Source: Staphylococcus xylosus
Lineage (GTDB): Bacteria > Bacillota > Bacilli > Staphylococcales > Staphylococcaceae
Direction of reading: 5' to 3'
NCBI RefSeq assembly: GCF_002732165.1
Contig: NZ_MRZO01000001.1
Location: forward strand, 62,001-126,000
Length of the DNA stretch: 64,000 bases
Part shown: positions 7,805 to 16,783 of the stretch, piece after piece
Position numbering within the stretch: position 1 is the stretch's first letter
Layout: every line of letters starts with the position of its first letter
The notes under the pieces: generated by a model
Told to the model about the DNA's origin: nothing
The model's database searches: none
What the model saw: the letters and a program-made list of their open reading frames with translations, nothing else
Position numbers and translations under genes: made by a program

Positions 7805-8731
7805 CTATTTTTCATCAAAATAATTATGTTTTTTTAAGAATGTTTCAGCTACAACTGCTGGTTCTTTTCCATTCCCATCAGCTTCATAATTTAATTTTTG
7901 CATTTGTTCTGTGTTGATTTTATCATCAAGTTTCGATATTGACTTTTTGATTTGTGGATGCTCTTTGAGTAACTTATTTGGAGCAACTGCACTTGCATCA
8001 TAAGGTGGAAAGAAATTTTGGTCATCTTTTAATACAACTAAATCATATGCAGCTATTCTTCCATCTGTGGTATAACCTAATGCCACATCTAATTTATTAT
8101 TTTTTAACGCATCATATACAAGACCAATTTGCATAGGTTTAAGTGAATTGAAACCGAATCCATAGTGTTTTTGGAAAGGGGCGTACCCATCTCCACCACG
8201 TTTGATCCAAGTAGTATCTGTTCCTACATTGACTTTATCTTTAATTTTTTTTAAATCAGAGACAGTTTGTAAATTATATTTTTTTGCGGTTTCTTTTGTG
8301 ACCATAAATGCGAATGTGTTTTCAAAGCCATAAGAATTAAAAAATGTTTGATTAAACTTTTGGTTAAATAATTTTTTAGTAATCGTCATTGCTTTATTTG
8401 TATCTGTAATAGGTTCTTGTTCAAGTACACCAACTAAGTCTGTGCCAGTATACCGCGTGCTTGATATATCAGCATCACCATTCATTAATGCATTGTGCTG
8501 TATAGTTGCAGACCCTAAATTGTTAATTATAGTGCCGGATGTTTCGCCATTTGTATCATGCTCAATAAGTTCTTTTAACATATAGGCCATAATTTGTGAT
8601 TCACTAGTAGCTAAAGCTGATATTTTAACAGTGTTTTTTGATTGGCCACCACCTAAACCTGGCAAATCGCAACTAGCTAGTAAAAAGGTACTTGTTAAAA
8701 TGAAAAATAAAAATCTTTTTAAATGTTTCAT
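7805..8731 (-). CDS. OpuCC-like osmoprotectant (glycine betaine/choline) substrate-binding lipoprotein
   Basis: A 308-residue substrate-binding protein of the OpuAC/OpuCC type. A signal peptide with lipobox (FLLASC, Cys21) predicts lipid anchoring outside the membrane. The body shows the family pattern: ALATSESQIMAYML after the signal, the stretch NVGTDTTWIKRGGDGYAPF and LDVALGYTTDGRIAAYDL near the ligand pocket. The ATG at 8731 is chosen because AAGGAGTT lies just upstream and the signal peptide then starts correctly. No ATPase or permease gene is adjacent, so it must work with a transporter encoded elsewhere or have a different role. The specific ligand is inference. Confidence 0.85.
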   Translation of the reverse strand: MKHLKRFLFFILTSTFLLASCDLPGLGGGQSKNTVKISALATSESQIMAYMLKELIEHDTNGETSGTIINNLGSATIQHNALMNGDADISSTRYTGTDLVGVLEQEPITDTNKAMTITKKLFNQKFNQTFFNSYGFENTFAFMVTKETAKKYNLQTVSDLKKIKDKVNVGTDTTWIKRGGDGYAPFQKHYGFGFNSLKPMQIGLVYDALKNNKLDVALGYTTDGRIAAYDLVVLKDDQNFFPPYDASAVAPNKLLKEHPQIKKSISKLDDKINTEQMQKLNYEADGNGKEPAVVAETFLKKHNYFDEK

Positions 8732-8901
8732 TGTTGAACTCCTTATATGTATTAAAAAACTATTATTAGAATATATTAAGATTAACACACTTAGCAAAAC
8801 ATTATAATACTGCTTAAAAAATAGTAGCAGACCATTAATGTGTAATATACATTAAAGGACTGGTATAATAGCCATAAATAATCTTAGTAAGGAAGTGTAC
8901 T

Positions 8902-10365
8902 ATGAGAATTGCCATCATTGGAATGGGCACTGCAGGTGTCACGCTTTTAAAAGAATTAGTGAAAAGTGATTCTTTTTCTAAAATGAATATTGATGTATAT
9001 GATAATCCTATAAATATGGGGCAAGGTGTCCCTTTTCAAAATGACAGTGCAGAATTACTAATAAATTTACCGGCAGCACAGATGTCTTTGAATTTAGATA
9101 ACCATAGAGAGTTTTATGAATGGTATGAAAAGCAATCTACATTTAAATTTTCAAACCCGGAATACTTGCCAAGATTTATATTTGGACATTATATGAAAGA
9201 TTATTTACAGAAATTTAATCATAAGTACGGCAACATAAATATAATCAAAGAAGAGGTTAATGAAGTATTTATAGAGTCAGAAATAGGGAAGACCAAAGTG
9301 ACATATTGTGTTTGTACTTCTAAAGAAATAGAAAAATGTAAAAAGTATGACGTCGTATTCTTAACTATTGGTACTCTATCATATCATGATCCATATGGTT
9401 TGAAGGGGATACGTGGTTATATTAAAACGCCATATCCGACTTATAATACATTAGATGATGTACAGGATTCCGACGAAATTGCTATTATTGGTACGGGATT
9501 AGCAAGTTTAGATGTTATTCGCTATGTAACTTCGCATCACCCTAAACTACCAATAACTGTTGCTAGTCGAAAAGGGCGATTGCCAAGTGTAAGAGGTGAG
9601 ATGCCTGATATCGATTTTAAATATATAACTCCAGAAAAATTTAACGAGATAAAGCGCAAGCATTTTGGGAATGTACCTCTGGATGAAGTAATAAAATTAT
9701 TCTTGAAAGATTGTGCATTGCATAATATTGATGTCGAAACGTTAGTGCATCGTAGTCAAGATGATCCAATTAAGGATTTAACTTATGACCTAGAACATGC
9801 TGATGAATTAGGGAAATTACAAAGTATACTTGAATTAACGAAAGAAAATTTAAATTGGATTTGGAATAGTTTAAGTAGAGAGGACCAAAAACGATTTTTA
9901 ACTAATTATCAGCCTATATTAAAAGAAAATTCAAACCCGATGCCGCCTCAAACAGCACGATTATTGATTGATCACATTAACCATGGCACGATTAAAATCA
10001 AAAGTGAATTAGAAGATGTTCGATATAATAATAATAAGTTCAACTTTAAATATAAAGATGCGTCAGTAGAACAGTTTGATATTGTAATTAATGCTACTGG
10101 ATCAAAGACACAACTTGCAGATTTAGATGGTGATGACCAACTCGTATTAAATCTCGAGAACAGACAGGTTGTACAAGCGCATCCACTTGGTGGAATTCAA
10201 ATTGTTGCTGAAACTAATCAAATTATAAGTCCTCGCTATGGAACGCTGAAACATATGTATGCGCTCGGCCAATTAACAAATGGAATTAATCAATCACGTA
10301 ATGGCGTTATGATGATTGTAAAACAAGCTGTTAATGTGGTTGACCATCTATTAAGTACAAAATAA
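8902..10365 (+). CDS. FAD/NAD(P)-binding oxidoreductase (NAD_binding_9 type)
   Basis: A 487-residue protein with an N-terminal dinucleotide fold (MRIAIIGMGTAGVTLLKEL) and a second Rossmann signature about residue 195 (EIAIIGTGLASLDVIRYV). The N-terminal segment GQGVPFQNDSAELLINLPAAQMS is typical of the YdhS/HI-type FAD-NAD(P) family whose reaction is unknown. A C-terminal ATG motif (INATGSKTQ, about residue 395) fits FAD monooxygenase-like proteins. It is divergent from the OpuCC-like gene with a 170-base shared promoter region. No cofactor partner lies next to it. Confidence 0.8.
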   Translation: MRIAIIGMGTAGVTLLKELVKSDSFSKMNIDVYDNPINMGQGVPFQNDSAELLINLPAAQMSLNLDNHREFYEWYEKQSTFKFSNPEYLPRFIFGHYMKDYLQKFNHKYGNINIIKEEVNEVFIESEIGKTKVTYCVCTSKEIEKCKKYDVVFLTIGTLSYHDPYGLKGIRGYIKTPYPTYNTLDDVQDSDEIAIIGTGLASLDVIRYVTSHHPKLPITVASRKGRLPSVRGEMPDIDFKYITPEKFNEIKRKHFGNVPLDEVIKLFLKDCALHNIDVETLVHRSQDDPIKDLTYDLEHADELGKLQSILELTKENLNWIWNSLSREDQKRFLTNYQPILKENSNPMPPQTARLLIDHINHGTIKIKSELEDVRYNNNKFNFKYKDASVEQFDIVINATGSKTQLADLDGDDQLVLNLENRQVVQAHPLGGIQIVAETNQIISPRYGTLKHMYALGQLTNGINQSRNGVMMIVKQAVNVVDHLLSTK

Positions 10366-10546
10366 GATATTTATAATTTATAGATGAATTACACAACGAC
10401 AAATTAACTGAATAAGTTGTGAGTTATCTGTGACGACTATTCATAATTTAATAGTCGTCAGTGGGTATTAACTAATTTGTTTGTGCTTTAAGTTAAAAAA
10501 ATGTAATGAAATATCAAAAAAACAAAGCCGACTTAGATAATAAGAA
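10366..10546. other. Intergenic region after the oxidoreductase, with one hairpin
   Basis: The only clear structure is TGACGACTATT pairing with AATAGTCGTCA (10431-10460). It lacks a T tract on either side, so it is a weak terminator at best. Nothing else is recognisable before the rib promoter. Confidence 0.5.
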
Positions 10547-10575
10547 TTGTCATTTTGTCAAAAGTGTAGTACCAT
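10547..10575 (+). promoter_or_regulatory. Probable sigma-A promoter of the rib operon
   Basis: TTGTCA at 10547-10552 and TACCAT at 10570-10575 are separated by 17 bases and lie about 55 bases before the FMN riboswitch. A second TTGTCA starts at 10555, so an alternative register is possible. Confidence 0.5.
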
Positions 10576-10632
10576 TATTTTGTAACTTATTCAAAGTTAC
10601 CTGACTCAATCATCGAATACAATTTCATAAAT

Positions 10633-10762
10633 ATTCTTTCGGGGCAGGGTGAAATTCCCAACCGGCAGTAAATTAAGCCTGCGACCTGCATTTGTTGAAT
10701 CAAATGTGGCTGATCTAGTGAAATTCTAGAGCCGACAGTAAAGTCTGGATGGGAGAAAGAAT
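10633..10762 (+). ncRNA. FMN riboswitch (RFN element)
   Basis: The conserved RFN core is present: ATTCTTTCGGGGCAGGGTGA at the 5' side, CCCAACCGGCAG, GCCTGCGACC, CTAGTGAAATTCTAG, GAGCCGACAGT and TGGATGGGAGAAAGAAT. P1 is formed by 10633-10640 with 10755-10762. It binds flavin mononucleotide and controls the riboflavin biosynthesis genes. Expression is decided by a terminator about 115 bases downstream. The intervening stretch folds into nested stems (CACTT/AAGTG, ATACACTT/AAGTGTAT, TTTAGCA/TGCTAAA), one of which may be the antiterminator. Confidence 0.97.
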
Positions 10763-10877
10763 GAAGTATAACTTGAAAATAGCACTTTTTAAGTGTTTAT
10801 TTAGCATACACTTTTATTTGAATATGTATAAGTGTATATTTTACGATTGCTAAAAATGTTATATCGATATATATCCC

Positions 10878-10910
10878 ACACCTGAAATGTTAAGTTCAGG
10901 TGTTTTTTTA
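10878..10910 (+). terminator. FMN riboswitch-controlled terminator
   Basis: ACACCTGAA pairs with TTCAGGTGT (9-bp perfect stem, 8-base loop), followed by a T tract ending 7 bases before the ribD SD. It is the expression platform of the FMN riboswitch. Confidence 0.9.
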
Positions 10911-10928
10911 TTTTTTAGAGGTGATAAA

Positions 10929-11972
10929 ATGAGTCATTATTTGAATTACGCTATTCAATTAGCAAAAATGGTAGAAGGCCAAACGGGTTTGAACCCACCA
11001 GTTGGATCTGTAGTAGTAAATGATGGGCGCATTGTTGGCATGGGAGCCCATTTACAAAAAGGTGGCAAGCATGCTGAAGTACAAGCTTTAGATATGGCTC
11101 AAGACAATGCTAGAGGCGGAACTATATATATTTCGCTTGAACCATGTACGCATTATGGTTCAACACCACCATGTGTAAATAAAATCATTGAAGCGGGTAT
11201 TAAAAAGGTTGTCTATGCGGTTAAAGACACAACATTACCTTCTGAAGGCGATGATATATTAGAACAGGCAGGCATCGAAGTGATATTCCGCCCTCAATCA
11301 GATGCAGAATCATTATACAGAGATTTCTTTATGGCTAAGAACGAATCCATTCCAGAAGTTACAGTTAAAGTTTCATGTAGTCTTGATGGCAAACAAGCCA
11401 CTGACAAAGGCGAAAGTAAATGGATTACTAATAAAGCCGTGAAAAATGATGTGTTTCATCTACGTCATAAACATGATGCTGTCTTGACTGGTAGAGGAAC
11501 GATATATGCAGATAACCCACAATATACTACACGTATTGAAGAAGGTAAGCATCCTATAAAAGTCATTTTATCTAAAACTGGTGAAATTGATTTTAATTTA
11601 GATATTTTTCAATTAAGAAATGAACCAATATGGATTTATACTCAAAACAAAAATTTAAAAACAAATATTGAACATGTTGAAATCATAGAATTAACTGATT
11701 GTTCAATTAAAAATATATTAAAAGATTTATATCAAAGGGGAATTGGAAGTGTACTAGTTGAGGCAGGGCCCACAGTAACTTCTGAATTTCTACAATCTAA
11801 ATTTACGAACGAACTAATCTTATATTATGCCCCGAAAATAATAGGTGGTTCTGGTAATTATCAATTTTTCCAAAGTGAAAGCATTTTTAATCTATCAGAA
11901 GTACCACAGTTTGAAATTGTAAATTCACAAATGCTTGAGCAAAATATTAAACTAGAGTTACGAAAGAAGTGA
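10929..11972 (+). CDS. ribD: bifunctional riboflavin deaminase/reductase RibD
   Basis: A 347-residue enzyme for the second and third steps of riboflavin synthesis: deamination of the pyrimidinone intermediate and reduction of its ribosyl side chain. The N-terminal deaminase has the zinc site His48-Ala-Glu50 and Cys73/Cys82 in PCTHYGSTPPC. The C-terminal reductase begins about residue 145 with VKVSCSLDGKQA and includes GRGTIYADNPQYTTR. The ATG at 10929 follows AGAGGTGAT; an upstream in-frame start would lie inside the terminator stem. First gene of ribD-ribE-ribBA-ribH, 6 bases before ribE. Confidence 0.96.
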   Translation: MSHYLNYAIQLAKMVEGQTGLNPPVGSVVVNDGRIVGMGAHLQKGGKHAEVQALDMAQDNARGGTIYISLEPCTHYGSTPPCVNKIIEAGIKKVVYAVKDTTLPSEGDDILEQAGIEVIFRPQSDAESLYRDFFMAKNESIPEVTVKVSCSLDGKQATDKGESKWITNKAVKNDVFHLRHKHDAVLTGRGTIYADNPQYTTRIEEGKHPIKVILSKTGEIDFNLDIFQLRNEPIWIYTQNKNLKTNIEHVEIIELTDCSIKNILKDLYQRGIGSVLVEAGPTVTSEFLQSKFTNELILYYAPKIIGGSGNYQFFQSESIFNLSEVPQFEIVNSQMLEQNIKLELRKK

Positions 11973-11978
11973 TCGTCC

Positions 11979-12611
11979 ATGTTTACAGGAATTGTTGAAG
12001 AAATAGGAACAATAAAGAAAGTATCCACGCAACAGTCTGTAGTTAACTTAAAGATTGAGTGCCGAACGATTTTATCAGATATGCATATCGGGGATTCAAT
12101 CAGTGTTAACGGCGCATGTTTAACGGTGGTGGAATTTGATCATCAAAGTTTTTCAGTTCAAGTTATTAAAGGTACAGAAAATAAAACTTATTTAAACCAA
12201 TTAACTCAATCTGCTGAAGTGAATTTAGAAAGAGCAATGAGTGGTCAAGGACGTTTTGGTGGTCACTTTGTTTTAGGTCATGTAGATGAAGTTGCTAAAA
12301 TCACACGCATACAAGCATCTGACAACTCTAAAATCGTTACTATTAAACCAACAACTAAACTGATAAAACAAATGGTTAGTCAAGGGTCAATTACAGTAGA
12401 TGGTGTGAGTTTAACTATTTTCCAACTAAAAGAAGCTGAGTTTGATATTCACCTTATACCAGAAACAAGAAAATCAACTATTTTAAATCAGAAACGTGTT
12501 GGCGATCCAGTCCATATAGAAACTGATATGCTATTCAAATATGTTGAACGGATAATCAATTCTAACGAATCGGAATTGAGCCCAGAGAAACTTAGAGCAT
12601 TTGGATTTTAG
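11979..12611 (+). CDS. ribE: riboflavin synthase alpha chain RibE
   Basis: A 210-residue riboflavin synthase that dismutates two lumazine molecules into riboflavin. It is made of two homologous lumazine-binding barrels: the first starts MFTGIVEEIGTI, the second at about residue 98 with GGHFVLGHVDEVAKI. Each carries the conserved G(D)S(I)-NGACLTV / VDGVSLTI motif. It sits between ribD and ribBA in the FMN-controlled operon. The SD is weak (AGAAGTGA), so translation may depend on ribD. Confidence 0.96.
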   Translation: MFTGIVEEIGTIKKVSTQQSVVNLKIECRTILSDMHIGDSISVNGACLTVVEFDHQSFSVQVIKGTENKTYLNQLTQSAEVNLERAMSGQGRFGGHFVLGHVDEVAKITRIQASDNSKIVTIKPTTKLIKQMVSQGSITVDGVSLTIFQLKEAEFDIHLIPETRKSTILNQKRVGDPVHIETDMLFKYVERIINSNESELSPEKLRAFGF

Positions 12612-12621
12612 GAGGGGTAAT

Positions 12622-13803
12622 ATGCAATTAGATAGTATAGACAAAGCTTTAACAGCCTTAAAAAACGGTGACAGTATTATCGTTGTAGATGATGAAAATA
12701 GAGAAAATGAAGGCGACTTAGTAGCTGTAACAGAATGGATGCATAATGATACTGTTAACTTTATGGCCACATATGGTAGAGGGTTGATTTGTGCACCTAT
12801 CAGTAGTGATATAGCTAAAAAATTGGATTTAAACCCAATGGTTAGTAATAATTCTGATGTTTATGGCACACAATTCACAGTTAGCATTGACCATGTCGAT
12901 ACAACTACAGGTATAAGTGCTGATGAGAGAATGTTGACAGCAAGAGCTTTAATAGATGATCGTGTAAGTGCGGCTGATTTTAATAAACCAGGTCACTTAT
13001 TTCCATTAATAGCACAAGATAATGGTGTGTTGACAAGACGTGGACATACCGAAGCATCAGTCGATTTAGCTAAATTAACAGGCGCTAAACCTGCCGCATT
13101 AATTTGTGAAATTATGAATGATGATGGTACTATGGCAAAAGGTGAGTCTTTAGAAATGTTTAAAGAAACTCATGGTTTAGTAATGATTTCGATAGAAGAT
13201 TTAGAAAAATACCGTAAGTCGGCTATTTCCAAATTAGAAGCAAAAGCAAAGGTTAAAATGCCAACGGAGTATGGCGTATTCGATATGTACGGTTTTACAA
13301 CTTCTGATAGCGACGAAGAAATAGTGGCTATCGTCAATGGCGATATTAAGCAAACTGAAAATGTACGTATACACTCAGCATGTTTAACAGGAGATATATT
13401 CCATAGTCAAAGATGTGATTGTGGTGAGCAACTAGAAGCGTCAATGAAATATATAAATGAACACGGTGGAATTATTTTATATTTACCTCAAGAAGGTAGA
13501 GGTATTGGATTAATCAATAAATTAAAAGCATATGAACTGATTGAACAAGGTTATGATACTGTAACAGCAAATATTGCTTTGGGCTTTGAAGAAGACTTAA
13601 GAAATTATGAAAATGCTGCTCGAATTTTAAAATACTTTGGTGTTGAAAGTGTTAATTTATTGAGTAATAATCCTAAGAAATTTGAAAGCTTAGAGAACTA
13701 TGGTATTGATATTACTAAACGTATTGAACTTGTCGTACCAACTAATAAATATAATCAAGATTATATGGATACAAAAAAAGAAAAAATGGGTCACTTAATA
13801 TAA
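12622..13803 (+). CDS. ribBA: bifunctional DHBP synthase/GTP cyclohydrolase II RibBA
   Basis: A 393-residue fusion. The N-terminal half (about residues 1-200) is 3,4-dihydroxy-2-butanone 4-phosphate synthase, with the acidic site [12 protein letters not shown] and [11 protein letters not shown]. The C-terminal half is GTP cyclohydrolase II, with [20 protein letters not shown] carrying the zinc cysteines, and QEGRGIGL. The ATG at 12622 follows AGGAGGGG and gives the same length as the S. aureus enzyme; an earlier in-frame start overlaps ribE. It supplies both precursors for lumazine. Confidence 0.97.
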   Translation: MQLDSIDKALTALKNGDSIIVVDDENRENEGDLVAVTEWMHNDTVNFMATYGRGLICAPISSDIAKKLDLNPMVSNNSDVYGTQFTVSIDHVDTTTGISADERMLTARALIDDRVSAADFNKPGHLFPLIAQDNGVLTRRGHTEASVDLAKLTGAKPAALICEIMNDDGTMAKGESLEMFKETHGLVMISIEDLEKYRKSAISKLEAKAKVKMPTEYGVFDMYGFTTSDSDEEIVAIVNGDIKQTENVRIHSACLTGDIFHSQRCDCGEQLEASMKYINEHGGIILYLPQEGRGIGLINKLKAYELIEQGYDTVTANIALGFEEDLRNYENAARILKYFGVESVNLLSNNPKKFESLENYGIDITKRIELVVPTNKYNQDYMDTKKEKMGHLI

Positions 13804-13816
13804 GGAGGAAATTAGA

Positions 13817-14275
13817 ATGAATTTTGAAGGTAAATTAATAGGTTCTGATTTAAAAGTTGCTATAGTAGTAAGTAGGTTTAATGATTTTATAACAAATCGT
13901 TTATTAGATGGAGCGAAAGATACTTTAATTAGACATGAGGTGCCAGAAGAAAACATCGATGTTGCTTATGTACCTGGTGCATTTGAAATTCCTTTAGTGG
14001 CTAAAAAATTAGCTGAAAAAAGTGATTACGATGCTGTTATCACGCTAGGTTGTGTGATTAGAGGTTCGACTTCACATTACGATTATGTATGTAACGAAGT
14101 AGCCAAAGGTATTTCTAAAGCAAATGATGTGACTGATACACCGGTGATTTTTGGAATTTTAACAACTGAAAATATCGAACAAGCTGTTGAAAGAGCTGGT
14201 ACTAAAGCTGGTAATAAAGGTTCGGAAGCAGCTGTTAGTGCCATTGAAATGGCAAATTTATTAAAAGAAATATAA
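13817..14275 (+). CDS. ribH: 6,7-dimethyl-8-ribityllumazine synthase RibH
   Basis: A 152-residue lumazine synthase that condenses the RibBA and RibD products. Visible motifs are [16 protein letters not shown] near the N-terminus, [30 protein letters not shown] with the catalytic His, and [12 protein letters not shown]. Members form 60-subunit shells or pentamers. It starts after a strong TAAGGAGGAA, 13 bases downstream of ribBA, and is the last gene of the operon. A weak hairpin without T tract (14277-14302) follows at once, and the real terminator lies about 150 bases further. Confidence 0.97.
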   Translation: MNFEGKLIGSDLKVAIVVSRFNDFITNRLLDGAKDTLIRHEVPEENIDVAYVPGAFEIPLVAKKLAEKSDYDAVITLGCVIRGSTSHYDYVCNEVAKGISKANDVTDTPVIFGILTTENIEQAVERAGTKAGNKGSEAAVSAIEMANLLKEI

Positions 14276-14421
14276 AAATCCTCAAGCATTTAAACGAGGA
14301 TTGCGGTTAATAGTAATTAAATTATACGCTTAAAAAGTGAAATATATGAACATTGCATGATGACTAGAAAACTAAATTACTTGTATTAAGTTATATAGCA
14401 ATCTAGCCAACAGTGGCAAAG

Positions 14422-14478
14422 CGGGTATGTAATATCAATTTATTAAATTTGGTGTTACATACCCGTTATTTTTTATTT
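14422..14478 (+). terminator. Terminator of the rib operon, overlapping the putA end
   Basis: CGGGTATGTAA pairs with TTACATACCCG (11-bp perfect stem, 22-base loop) and is followed by a T-rich tract on the plus strand that runs into the putA stop codon. On the minus strand no T tract follows, so it serves mainly the rib operon. Confidence 0.8.
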
Positions 14479-15474
14479 CTTAAAAATACGGTATAAAAAT
14501 GTTGTTGCGAGTGCAAATGATGCTATAGCACCACTAACTATACCGACTTTCTTAAGAATATCTGGTTTCATAAATTCTTTAAACATTAAGTTTAAATTTT
14601 GTGGTCTCTCTGCTAGCCTACGCATAAAGTAACTAAACCAATCATCTCCATAAGGTACGTAGATGCAGAAATTATTACCTTCACCAGCAATTTTTTCTGC
14701 TAAATCTGTACGGAACCCATATAACATTTGGAATTCGTATTGGCTTCTTTCAATATTATTATCTTTAATAAATTGTTTCATGTGTCTGATGATTTCATCA
14801 TCATGTGTAGCAATTGAAGTTACATTTTTTGAATTTAAAAGCCTTTTTTCCATCAAACGAATATAGTTTTTATCTATCTCTTCTTTTGTTTGATAGGCTA
14901 TAGTATCGCTTTCTTTATAAGCACCTTTTACCATGCGTAGTCTTAATTCTGGATATTTATCAATAAGTGCGTCAGCTTTATATAAATATGCCTGAATTAC
15001 AGTACCTACATTTTTAAATTCACCTTTTAAGCGATCTAAAACTTGGGTGATATCGAATAGACTATCATACTTTTCAGTATCTATATTAATATGCATATTA
15101 TCAAATTCATTGGCTTTCAATAATATTTCACGTAAATTGCGATAAGCAAGATCTGTATCAAACTCTGAACCTAGCTGGCTCAATTTAATAGACATGTGAC
15201 CATCTAAGTTATGATTGTAAATTGCATACATCACTTCTATGATTTGGTCTTTTGCTTGGATTGCTTCACCTTCAGTTAGAACAAACTCACCAAGACAATC
15301 AACTGTAACAGTGATTCCCTTGTTATTTAAACGTTCAATTGTGTCCACCAAGGCAGTAATAGTATTACCTGCAACTACTTTATTTGCCCCGAGCATTGGC
15401 CCGATCTCCTTGGCAGTCTTATTCAAAAGCGGATTATTTGATAATCCGATAAAAAAATTCTTCACAATTGGCAT
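14473..15474 (-). CDS. putA: proline dehydrogenase
   Basis: A 333-residue flavin-dependent proline dehydrogenase, the single-domain Gram-positive form that oxidises proline to pyrroline-5-carboxylate at the membrane. Motifs are VTVDCLGEFV, IKLSQLG, RMVKGAYKE with the flavin/proline contacts, ATHDDEII and QMLYGFR followed by YVPYGDDWFSYFMRRLAERP, the conserved substrate-binding end. A C-terminal hydrophobic segment (about residues 311-328) may attach it to the membrane. SD ATAGGAGGAA. It is monocistronic and convergent with the rib operon; the P5C dehydrogenase gene is not in this window. Confidence 0.95.
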   Translation of the reverse strand: MPIVKNFFIGLSNNPLLNKTAKEIGPMLGANKVVAGNTITALVDTIERLNNKGITVTVDCLGEFVLTEGEAIQAKDQIIEVMYAIYNHNLDGHMSIKLSQLGSEFDTDLAYRNLREILLKANEFDNMHINIDTEKYDSLFDITQVLDRLKGEFKNVGTVIQAYLYKADALIDKYPELRLRMVKGAYKESDTIAYQTKEEIDKNYIRLMEKRLLNSKNVTSIATHDDEIIRHMKQFIKDNNIERSQYEFQMLYGFRTDLAEKIAGEGNNFCIYVPYGDDWFSYFMRRLAERPQNLNLMFKEFMKPDILKKVGIVSGAIASFALATTFLYRIFKK

Positions 15475-15740
15475 ATTAATTCCTCCTATTCCGCTTATAG
15501 CTATGTTTCATTAATAGTGTAGCATGAATCAAATAGTAATGAAATCGTTTACAATAAAATATATTACACTTTAAATTATTAAATGCACTCATGAGTTCCA
15601 TATTGAAGAGAGTTATAAATTTAGTTGTAGGAAATAAACTCATTTTTAGAGTTGTATTGTTATGTTTAAAATGGAAAAACTACATGATATTTTGATACAA
15701 TACAGTTAATGAATTTAAAGTAGAAGGGGAAGTATGGAAA

Positions 15741-16565
15741 ATGTGGAAATGGGAAACCGAAAATGAAGCCAAAGGTATTGTGGTGATTGCACACAACATG
15801 CTTGAACATACAGGTAGATACGCATATGTAATTACAATGCTTCGCCGTAATGGGTATCATGTGATTATGGGAGATTTGCCAGGACAGGGGCAAACCTCAC
15901 GTTCAAACAAAGGGCAAATTGATAATTTTGATGTATATCATGAGCATATACTTGAATGGATTCGAATCGCGAACGAATATAAATTGCCAACTTATGTCTT
16001 GGGCGTAGGATTGGGTGGTTTAATTGTTTTAAACATGCTTGAAAAAGTGGAGGTACCTATAGAAGGGTTGATGTTACTTTCACCATTACTTGAGTTTAAA
16101 AAAAGTAATAAAACTAGAAAAGATAAGATTATTTCTAATATAGGTAAAATTGCCAAAGATACGAGATTTAAAGTTGGTATTACGGTTGAAGATTTAACCA
16201 GAAATTCTGAAGTAATCGATGAAACAAATAATGATCAACTTATGCTACAAAAAGTCACATACCACTGGTATAAACAAATTATTGAGATAATGAAGGAAAC
16301 GGTAAATCACTTAAAAGATGTAAAATCGTTACCATTACTTTTAATGTATGGCACAGAAGATAAAGTAGCCGATGTCACGGCGATGGATTTAATAAAAGAA
16401 AAAATCATTACTGAAGAATTATATTTCAAGGCTTGGGATGGATTATACCATGAAATACATAATGAACCTGAGAGAGATGAAGTCATGAGATATATTTTAG
16501 CTTTCTTGAATAATAGTTCAAGTAATAATGGTTTCATAGTACATGATGAAAATGAAGTCTCATAA
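15741..16565 (+). CDS. alpha/beta hydrolase, lysophospholipase/monoacylglycerol lipase-like
   Basis: A 274-residue serine hydrolase of the YtpA/monoglyceride lipase type. The N-terminus KGIVVIAHNMLEHTGRYAYV is the family's oxyanion segment (H-G equivalent altered to H-N). The nucleophile elbow reads VLGVGLGGLIVLN, where the usual Gly-X-Ser-X-Gly has Gly at the Ser position (G-V-G-L-G). The Asp and His of the triad are visible in YGTEDKVAD and GLYHEIHNE. The apparent loss of the nucleophilic Ser means it may be a non-catalytic relative. It starts after AGAAGGGGA. Its neighbours ldh and rot are separated from it by a terminator. Confidence 0.8.
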   Translation: MWKWETENEAKGIVVIAHNMLEHTGRYAYVITMLRRNGYHVIMGDLPGQGQTSRSNKGQIDNFDVYHEHILEWIRIANEYKLPTYVLGVGLGGLIVLNMLEKVEVPIEGLMLLSPLLEFKKSNKTRKDKIISNIGKIAKDTRFKVGITVEDLTRNSEVIDETNNDQLMLQKVTYHWYKQIIEIMKETVNHLKDVKSLPLLLMYGTEDKVADVTAMDLIKEKIITEELYFKAWDGLYHEIHNEPERDEVMRYILAFLNNSSSNNGFIVHDENEVS

Positions 16566-16610
16566 CAATCAAAAAGTCTAATTAAAGGTTTGCTGCATAT
16601 ATATGCTAAG

Positions 16611-16646
16611 AAGAAATCGTACTAAGGTGTACGGTTTCTTTTTTTA
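16611..16646 (+). terminator. Terminator of the alpha/beta hydrolase gene
   Basis: AAGAAATCGTAC pairs with GTACGGTTTCTT (one G-U), followed by T7. Confidence 0.88.
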
Positions 16647-16678
16647 TTTATAGCTTCAAATATAAAGAAATATTTAAT

Positions 16679-16696
16679 TTGTGAAATAAATCACAA
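16679..16696. promoter_or_regulatory. Rex operator 1 upstream of the ldh -35
   Basis: TTGTGAAATAAATCACAA differs at one position from the S. aureus Rex consensus TTGTGAAWWWWTTCACAA. Its core TGTGA-N6-TCACA also fits Crp/Fnr-type ArcR, so the binder could be either; Rex is favoured because ldh genes are classic Rex targets. Confidence 0.85.
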
Positions 16697-16701
16697 AAAC
16701 A

Positions 16702-16730
16702 TTGCAATTTTTTATAGACCCTGTTATATT
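16702..16730 (+). promoter_or_regulatory. Sigma-A promoter of ldh
   Basis: TTGCAA (16702-16707) and TATATT (16725-16730) are separated by exactly 17 bases and lie between two Rex-type operators. Confidence 0.8.
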
Positions 16731-16734
16731 TAAT

Positions 16735-16752
16735 TTGTGAAATAAATCACAT
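16735..16752. promoter_or_regulatory. Rex operator 2 at the ldh transcription start
   Basis: TTGTGAAATAAATCACAT repeats the first operator except for the last base and covers the expected start of transcription, 4 bases after the -10. Binding here would block initiation directly. Confidence 0.85.
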
Positions 16753-16783
16753 AAAAGTTCATATACGTAAGGAGAGTCTTATT

